Positions 6,623-7,616 of a stretch of DNA of 7,616 bases are shown one piece after another. The translations under genes were made by a program, and so were the position numbers. Origin of the DNA: Planctomycetaceae bacterium (lineage in GTDB: Bacteria; Planctomycetota; Planctomycetia; Pirellulales; UBA1268); the NCBI GenBank assembly GCA_003509235.1, contig DONH01000321.1:1-7616 (forward strand), written 5' to 3'. The notes below the pieces were generated by a model, which did no database searches, was not told the DNA's origin, and worked only from the letters and a program-made list of their open reading frames with translations. Position 1 is the stretch's first letter; each line of letters opens with the position of its first letter.

Positions 6623-7616
6623 TCAGCTCTTTGCAGCTTTTCGCTTTTTCGTAAGTTGCTTCTTTTTCGCGGCCGCCGCGGCATTGTAGGCCTCCATGGA
6701 AACATTTGTGGCGGCGGGAAGCTTCATAAATTCCTCGACATTGGGAAGAGGAATCCATGGGTTCTCTGTTGGATATACATCAAGATTCGCATTGAGATCT
6801 TTTCCGGTCAGGGTTTTGGAGGTGACACCGTTTTCTGGAACGTCTAAACCTGCCACCCACACGATGGCGTTGAGAACAATTTTTCGGAAATCATCAATGG
6901 CCCAATTACGGTGATAGTGGCCACCAGTGAATCCAACACCACGTCCACCATCTTGGCGCTCAATTCCCCACATCAGGGTTTGTGTTTTGCCGATACCATC
7001 GACACCGTGTTGGTTCCAGAGGTTAATGATACGTTTGAGCCGATCCGGGGTCGGAACGGCCGTAACGAGGTCGAGGACTTGGCCGCGATCTTTTTGAAAT
7101 CGCATGTTGTAATAAAATTCGTCGTAGGCGCGGACCAGGTTATTGACGCCGTTGGATATCGGGTGCTCGGGAAACGCGCGAAGGTCAGCGACCCAGTGAG
7201 GGTTTACTGACCAACCGGTTTCCATGGCCGCACCGATCCAAGGCCGAAAGAAACGTTCGCCTTCTTCAGGGCTCGGGTGAACGGCATAGTGCATGAACAT
7301 CAAACCGACGCCAGTCTTGGCAAGCTGATCGGCTTTCTCCCAACCATGGCTAATAACCTTCGTGCCATCGGAGTAAATGATGACGGCATCGATATCGCTA
7401 AAGACGGACTCATCTGCGGGCCAACCGTTGATGACACTGGCATGAACATCGAGGCCGCTTTGCTCGTTGAGGGCTTTGGCAAGGAGTTGGCAGCCAGCAT
7501 TAAATTCATGCTCGCCCGATTTGTGAGATCGCTCACCTGCGAGAAAGAGAATATTGGTTGTCTCTCCATATGCAGTAGAAAGTCCAAAGGTAATCGAACA
7601 GATCACGAGCAGCGAG
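6623..7616 (-). CDS. Exported ThuA-like domain protein, 5' end cut by window edge
   Basis: The frame stays open to the right edge. A GTG at 7606 is available as a start but falls inside a hydrophobic stretch (SLLVICSITFGLSTAYG) that reads as the core of a signal peptide. The true start is therefore probably just beyond 7616. About 330 residues are visible. After the presumed cleavage site, TTNILFLAGERSHKSGEHEF opens a ThuA-like fold (class I glutamine-amidotransferase-like). It continues with DAVIIYSDG, GLMFMHYAVHPSPEEGE (near 7258-7309) and GRGVGFTGGHYHRNW (near 6902-6946), the conserved His-rich end of ThuA domains. ThuA was named from trehalose/disaccharide utilisation in rhizobia; the reaction of this exported version is unknown. 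The C-terminus has an Ala/Lys-rich tail (AAAAAKKKQLTKKRKAAKS) unlike the globular part. It is the most upstream visible gene of the minus-strand series. Confidence 0.9.
   Translation of the reverse strand, partial: SLLVICSITFGLSTAYGETTNILFLAGERSHKSGEHEFNAGCQLLAKALNEQSGLDVHASVINGWPADESVFSDIDAVIIYSDGTKVISHGWEKADQLAKTGVGLMFMHYAVHPSPEEGERFFRPWIGAAMETGWSVNPHWVADLRAFPEHPISNGVNNLVRAYDEFYYNMRFQKDRGQVLDLVTAVPTPDRLKRIINLWNQHGVDGIGKTQTLMWGIERQDGGRGVGFTGGHYHRNWAIDDFRKIVLNAIVWVAGLDVPENGVTSKTLTGKDLNANLDVYPTENPWIPLPNVEEFMKLPAATNVSMEAYNAAAAAKKKQLTKKRKAAKS

Noticed and set aside
1..7616. Search for insertion sequences, tRNA genes, CRISPR repeats, toxin-antitoxin or defence genes.
   Set aside because: No transposase, direct-repeat array, cloverleaf or defence motif was visible on either strand.

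Overview
The window carries seven protein-coding genes and no RNA genes, mobile elements or CRISPR arrays. Two genes run on the plus strand: the 3' end of a purple-acid-phosphatase-like metallophosphoesterase, and a complete AraC-family regulator. Five run on the minus strand: a ThuA-domain protein cut by the right edge, a DUF1254/DUF1214 protein, a GH128 (Asl1-like) glucanase and two alpha/beta-hydrolases of different families. All five minus-strand products begin with an export signal.

The gene set points to a free-living, probably aquatic heterotroph, most likely of the Planctomycetota. The reasons are secreted ThuA, Asl1 and BD-FAE-type esterase genes lying side by side, generous gaps between genes, few strong Shine-Dalgarno sites and moderate GC content. 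This is inferred from gene content; no phylogenetic marker is present.

Layout: 1-507 holds the phosphoesterase 3' end. 508-684 is a leader with a candidate promoter and nested inverted repeats. 685-1695 is the AraC regulator. It converges, 47 bp apart, on a minus-strand series read from right to left: ThuA (6623 to beyond 7616), DUF1254/DUF1214 (5508-6536), GH128 (4000-5322), BD-FAE-type esterase (2898-3773) and PHB-depolymerase/feruloyl-type esterase (1743-2633). The gaps inside the series are 86, 185, 226 and 264 bp. These are wide for a tight operon, so several transcription units are likely. No gene-free stretch exceeds 300 bases.

How the genes may work together: GH128 enzymes cut beta-1,3-glucans such as laminarin or curdlan. 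The two esterases could remove acyl or aryl ester groups from polysaccharides or related substrates. ThuA proteins are associated with sugar catabolism. An export-oriented polysaccharide or ester-degrading neighbourhood is a reasonable reading, with the AraC protein as a possible but unproven regulator. No transporter (SusC/D, TonB or ABC) is visible, so this is not a canonical PUL. I found no clear sign of a new defence or mobile system; the most distinctive single gene is the helical-domain/GH128 fusion.
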